A stretch of DNA of 64,000 nucleotides from Nocardioides oleivorans (GTDB lineage: Bacteria > Actinomycetota > Actinomycetes > Propionibacteriales > Nocardioidaceae). Position numbers and translations under genes: made by a program. The DNA lies in the NCBI RefSeq assembly GCF_004137255.1, contig NZ_SDWT01000001.1:3224001-3288000 (forward strand), written 5' to 3'. Positions 61,730 through 64,000 of this stretch are shown here, in pieces; positions within the stretch are counted from its first letter, which is position 1, and the number at the start of each line of letters is the position of its first letter. The notes beneath the pieces were generated by a model. It did not search any database. It worked only from the letters and a program-made list of their open reading frames with translations, and had not been told where the DNA came from.

Positions 61730-62154
61730 AGGTCCTCGTCCTCAACGGCCCCAACCTCGGCCGCCTCGGTCGCCGGCAGCCGGAGATCTACGGCCACACC
61801 ACCCATGCCGAGCTCGCGCACCAGTGCGTCGAGTGGGGCGCCGACCTCGGGCTCGAGGTCGAGGTGCGCCAGACCAACCACGAGGGCGAGCTCCTCGACT
61901 GGCTCAACACCTCCGCCGACGACGGCACCCCGGTCGTGCTCAATGCGGGCGCGTGGACGCACTACTCGCTGGCCCTCTGGGATGCGTGCGCCCAGCTCAC
62001 CGCCCCGCTGGTCGAGGTGCACATCTCCGACCCGAAGCAGCGCGCCGAGGAGTTCCGCCACACCTCCGTCGTCGAGCCCCACGCTGCGGTGACGATCGCC
62101 GGGCAGGGGATCGACGGCTACCGCCAGGCGCTGGAGCACCTCGCGCGCGTCTGA
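61726..62154 (+). CDS. aroQ: Type II 3-dehydroquinate dehydratase
   Basis: A 142-residue dodecameric-type dehydratase. VLNGPNLGRLGRRQPEIYG holds the active-site Arg and Tyr22. NAGAWTHYSLALWDA and VEVHISD supply the Asn and His, and HTSVVEPHAAVTIAGQGIDG ends the core. With aroE, aroC, aroK and aroB it covers five shikimate steps in this window. GTG 61726 overlaps the DUF402 stop (GTGA). Confidence 0.96.
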   Translation: MKVLVLNGPNLGRLGRRQPEIYGHTTHAELAHQCVEWGADLGLEVEVRQTNHEGELLDWLNTSADDGTPVVLNAGAWTHYSLALWDACAQLTAPLVEVHISDPKQRAEEFRHTSVVEPHAAVTIAGQGIDGYRQALEHLARV

Positions 62155-62167
62155 CACGATCGGGCGC

Positions 62168-62455
62168 ATGGACGCCGGCCGGACACCCGTGGAGCTGAGT
62201 GCACTCGCGATCAACGTGGCCATCCCGGAGGACCTGCGATGGCGCGACACGCGTCGCGACGAGGAGTTCGAGCTCCAGTCGCTGACCATCCGGATGCTGC
62301 CCGACGGGTCGCTGGCAGCGAAGGCCTACGGGAGGCCGGTCGCCGGCGGGCGCGGGGCGTACACCTCCTTCCCGGTCCCGGACCGTCCCGAGCTCGACGC
62401 CCTCGTGGCCGCGGCCGCCGCCGAGGCCGCACGCCGCTGGTCCTCCCACACGTGA
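62168..62455 (+). CDS. Small conserved-looking hypothetical protein
   Basis: A 95-residue soluble protein with ALAINVAIPEDLRWRDTRRD, ELQSLTIRMLPDGSLAAKAY and a C-terminal Ala-rich helix. No family was recognised. CACGAT (62155-62160) lies 7 nt before ATG 62168, so a leaderless mRNA is plausible. It is 13 nt downstream of aroQ and 44 nt upstream of the PhzF-like gene. Confidence 0.6.
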   Translation: MDAGRTPVELSALAINVAIPEDLRWRDTRRDEEFELQSLTIRMLPDGSLAAKAYGRPVAGGRGAYTSFPVPDRPELDALVAAAAAEAARRWSSHT

Positions 62456-62499
62456 GGCACGTGGCGGGCTGACTCGACGGCCTGTGCTTGGATCGCGGG

Positions 62500-63339
62500 A
62501 TGCTGCCGTTCCGCCAGGTCGACGTCTTCAGCTCCGAGCCCTGGCTCGGCAACCCGCTCGCGGTGGTCCACGACGCCGACGGCGTCACCGACGATCAGAT
62601 GGCGCACTTCGCGAGGTGGACCAACCTCTCGGAGACCACGTTCCTCTGCGCACCCACCGACCCCGCGGCCGACTACCGCGTCCGGATCTGGACGACGGCC
62701 GGCGAGCTCCCGTTCGCCGGCCACCCGACGATCGGCAGCGCGCACGCGTGGCTGGAGGCCGGGGGAGTCCCGCAGGGAGACGTGGTCGTGCAGGAGTGCG
62801 GTGCGGGGCTCGTCGACGTACGCCGCTCGCCGCGGCTCGGCTTCTCCGCACCCCCACTGCGTCGGTCCGGGCCCGTCGAGGCGGAGCTGCGGGCGCGGAT
62901 CGTCCACGCGCTCGGGATCGGTGACGCGGAGGTCGACGACATGGCCTGGATCGACAACGGTCCCGGCTGGGTCGGCGTCGACCTCGGGACCGCCCGGGCC
63001 GTGCTCGACGTCGTGCCCGACATCGCGGCCTTCACCGACCTCAAGGTGACCGTCGTGGGGCGCCACAAGGCGGCGAGGGCCGCCGAGCTGGACGCGGACG
63101 TCGAGGTGAGGGCGTTCTTCGCCGACGGACGTGACTTCGCCGAGGACCCCGTCACCGGCAGCGCCAACGCCGGGCTCGCCCAGTGGCTGGTCGGCACCGG
63201 CGCGCTGCCGTCGTCGTACACCTCCCGGCAGGGGAGCGCGATCGGCCGCGAGGGCCGGGTGCGGATCGAGGCCGACGGTGACCGCGTGTGGGTCTCCGGC
63301 GACGCGGTCACCCGCATCGCCGGCGAGGTCGACCTCTAG
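62500..63339 (+). CDS. PhzF-family isomerase-like protein
   Basis: A 279-residue diaminopimelate epimerase-fold protein of the PhzF family: FRQVDVFSSEPWLGNPLAVV at the start, catalytic-type Glu45 (NLSETTFL), TTAGELPFAGHPTIGSAHAW and EDPVTGSANAGLAQWLVGTG. Most non-phenazine members have unknown substrates; no phenazine genes are near. ATG 62500 is preferred (TTGGAT at 62488-62493, 6 nt upstream). Its TAG shares the CTAG at 63336-63339 with the converging GNAT gene. Confidence 0.88.
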   Translation: MLPFRQVDVFSSEPWLGNPLAVVHDADGVTDDQMAHFARWTNLSETTFLCAPTDPAADYRVRIWTTAGELPFAGHPTIGSAHAWLEAGGVPQGDVVVQECGAGLVDVRRSPRLGFSAPPLRRSGPVEAELRARIVHALGIGDAEVDDMAWIDNGPGWVGVDLGTARAVLDVVPDIAAFTDLKVTVVGRHKAARAAELDADVEVRAFFADGRDFAEDPVTGSANAGLAQWLVGTGALPSSYTSRQGSAIGREGRVRIEADGDRVWVSGDAVTRIAGEVDL

Positions 63340-63872
63340 AGCGCCCGCTCGCGGACGTTGTCGTCCTCCCACGCGTCGCCGATGTGGAACCGCTTGGTGC
63401 CGACGACCTCGAAGCCGTGCCGTGCGTAGAACGCGTTGGCCCGGCCGTTCTCCTCGCTGACGCCGAGCCAGGCGCCTCGGGCGCTGCTCGCCCGGGCCGC
63501 CTCGAGCGTGGCCGACATCAGCTGCGCCGCGACCCCGGAGCCGTGGTGGTCGGGGTGCACGTAGAACCGCTCCAGCGCGATGGTCGGCCGCAGCGTGATC
63601 GCGTCCTGCACGTCGGGGTCGTCCGGCTCGCCGCCGATCAGCATCGTGTAGCCGATCGGGTCCTTGCTGGGCGCCGGCTCGGCCAGCAGCACGACGTGTG
63701 CGGGGTGCGCGAGCTGTCGGCGGAAGGTGGCCGGGTCGAGCCGGGTGGCGATGTGGGTCGCGAGGAACTCCTCGGACGTCTCCGGCGTGCAGGCGAGCGG
63801 GAAGGTCAGCGCTGCGAGCCGCGACAGGCCATCGGCGTCGTCCTGGTGGGCACGGCGGACGGTCACGGTCAT
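63336..63872 (-). CDS. GNAT-family N-acetyltransferase
   Basis: A 178-residue single-domain GNAT. The acetyl-CoA loop is YVHPDHHGSGVAAQLMSATL (about 108-127), and VSEENGRANAFYARHGFEVV (about 139-158) completes the fold. It resembles the RimI/polyamine-acetyltransferase-like group by eye; the substrate is unknown. A minus-strand TAGGCT (63880-63885) lies 7 nt before ATG 63872. Confidence 0.88.
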   Translation of the reverse strand: MTVTVRRAHQDDADGLSRLAALTFPLACTPETSEEFLATHIATRLDPATFRRQLAHPAHVVLLAEPAPSKDPIGYTMLIGGEPDDPDVQDAITLRPTIALERFYVHPDHHGSGVAAQLMSATLEAARASSARGAWLGVSEENGRANAFYARHGFEVVGTKRFHIGDAWEDDNVRERAL

Positions 63873-63885
63873 GCGGACAAGCCTA

Positions 63886-64000
63886 GGGACAGAGATCGGT
63901 AGGACTACGGATGTGGCGCGGGCCCGGTGGCGACGAGACTCGGACCGGACGCTGACAGGGCGTCGGATCGACGAGACGGGTCATGAGGAGGGCAGCGCGA
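63886..64000. other. Window edge without a supported gene
   Basis: These 115 bases upstream of the GNAT gene contain no convincing start. ATG 63983 on the plus strand opens only six codons before the edge and cannot be judged. Confidence 0.4.

Noticed and set aside
63983..64000. Gene start at the right edge
   Set aside because: Only six codons are visible, so coding potential cannot be judged.

Overview
The window comes from a high-GC actinobacterium, most likely a member of the Nocardioidaceae (Nocardioides-like). The support is very high G+C at third codon positions, frequent GTG starts, dense 4-nt ATGA/GTGA gene overlaps, many -10 elements lying only 6-8 nt before start codons (leaderless transcripts), mycobacterial-type LexA boxes, a DtxR/IdeR box, and the actinobacterial gene order thrS ... 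pdxS-pdxT-yebC-ruvCAB-yajC-apt-rel ... hisS-aspS ... rarA ... alaS-ruvX-mltG-aroE-(prepilin peptidase)-aroC-aroK-aroB-aroQ. No rRNA, complete tRNA, CRISPR array or IS element was found.

Region 1 (1-6919) is accessory. It holds the tail of a surface protein with an Ig-like repeat, a large AfsR/SARP-type regulator, and three further transcription units: a degenerate FAD/PCMH-like protein plus hemerythrin, a double GNAT, and a 40-codon ORF plus a Nudix hydrolase. All four promoters, including the regulator's own, carry direct heptamer repeats (GCAAGTG-like) in exact 11-bp register, and the last repeat is always 8 bp from a -10-like hexamer. This is the classical SARP operator layout, so the region reads as a compact self-controlled regulon. 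It is the most interesting signal in the window.

Region 2 (6924-14539) holds the imuA'-imuB-dnaE2 mutasome operon behind a perfect LexA box. It is divergent from an ABC exporter whose promoter overlaps a DtxR/IdeR-like box, so DNA damage and iron signals meet in about 108 bp.

Region 3 (14625-25187) contains thrS, a MalY/PatB-like lyase and a cluster of four 39-bp palindromic repeats. These are followed by a DUF222-HNH gene with a LexA box over its start codon, two small beta-rich proteins, a LOG protein, a secreted protein, and a GNAT/HIT pair with overlapping divergent promoters. An N5-(carboxyethyl)ornithine synthase-like gene, coupled to a Lys-rich 44-residue protein, ends the region.

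Region 4 (25258-41379) is the conserved core: an inositol phosphatase family protein, pgsA, pdxS and pdxT (split by an inverted serine hydrolase), yebC, ruvCAB with a third LexA-like box, yajC, apt, rel, a DUF349 protein, an MBL hydrolase, hisS and aspS. secD and secF, expected between yajC and apt, are absent.

Region 5 (41380-51363) is a peptide ABC importer operon whose first permease gene carries a one-base frameshift in a C run. rarA follows, then a second copy of the substrate-binding lipoprotein where rpsD would be expected.

Region 6 (51389-64000) runs from alaS through the shikimate pathway (aroE, aroC, aroK, aroB, aroQ), with embedded ruvX, mltG, prepilin peptidase and DUF402 genes. 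It ends with a PhzF-like protein and a GNAT whose stop codons share one CTAG.
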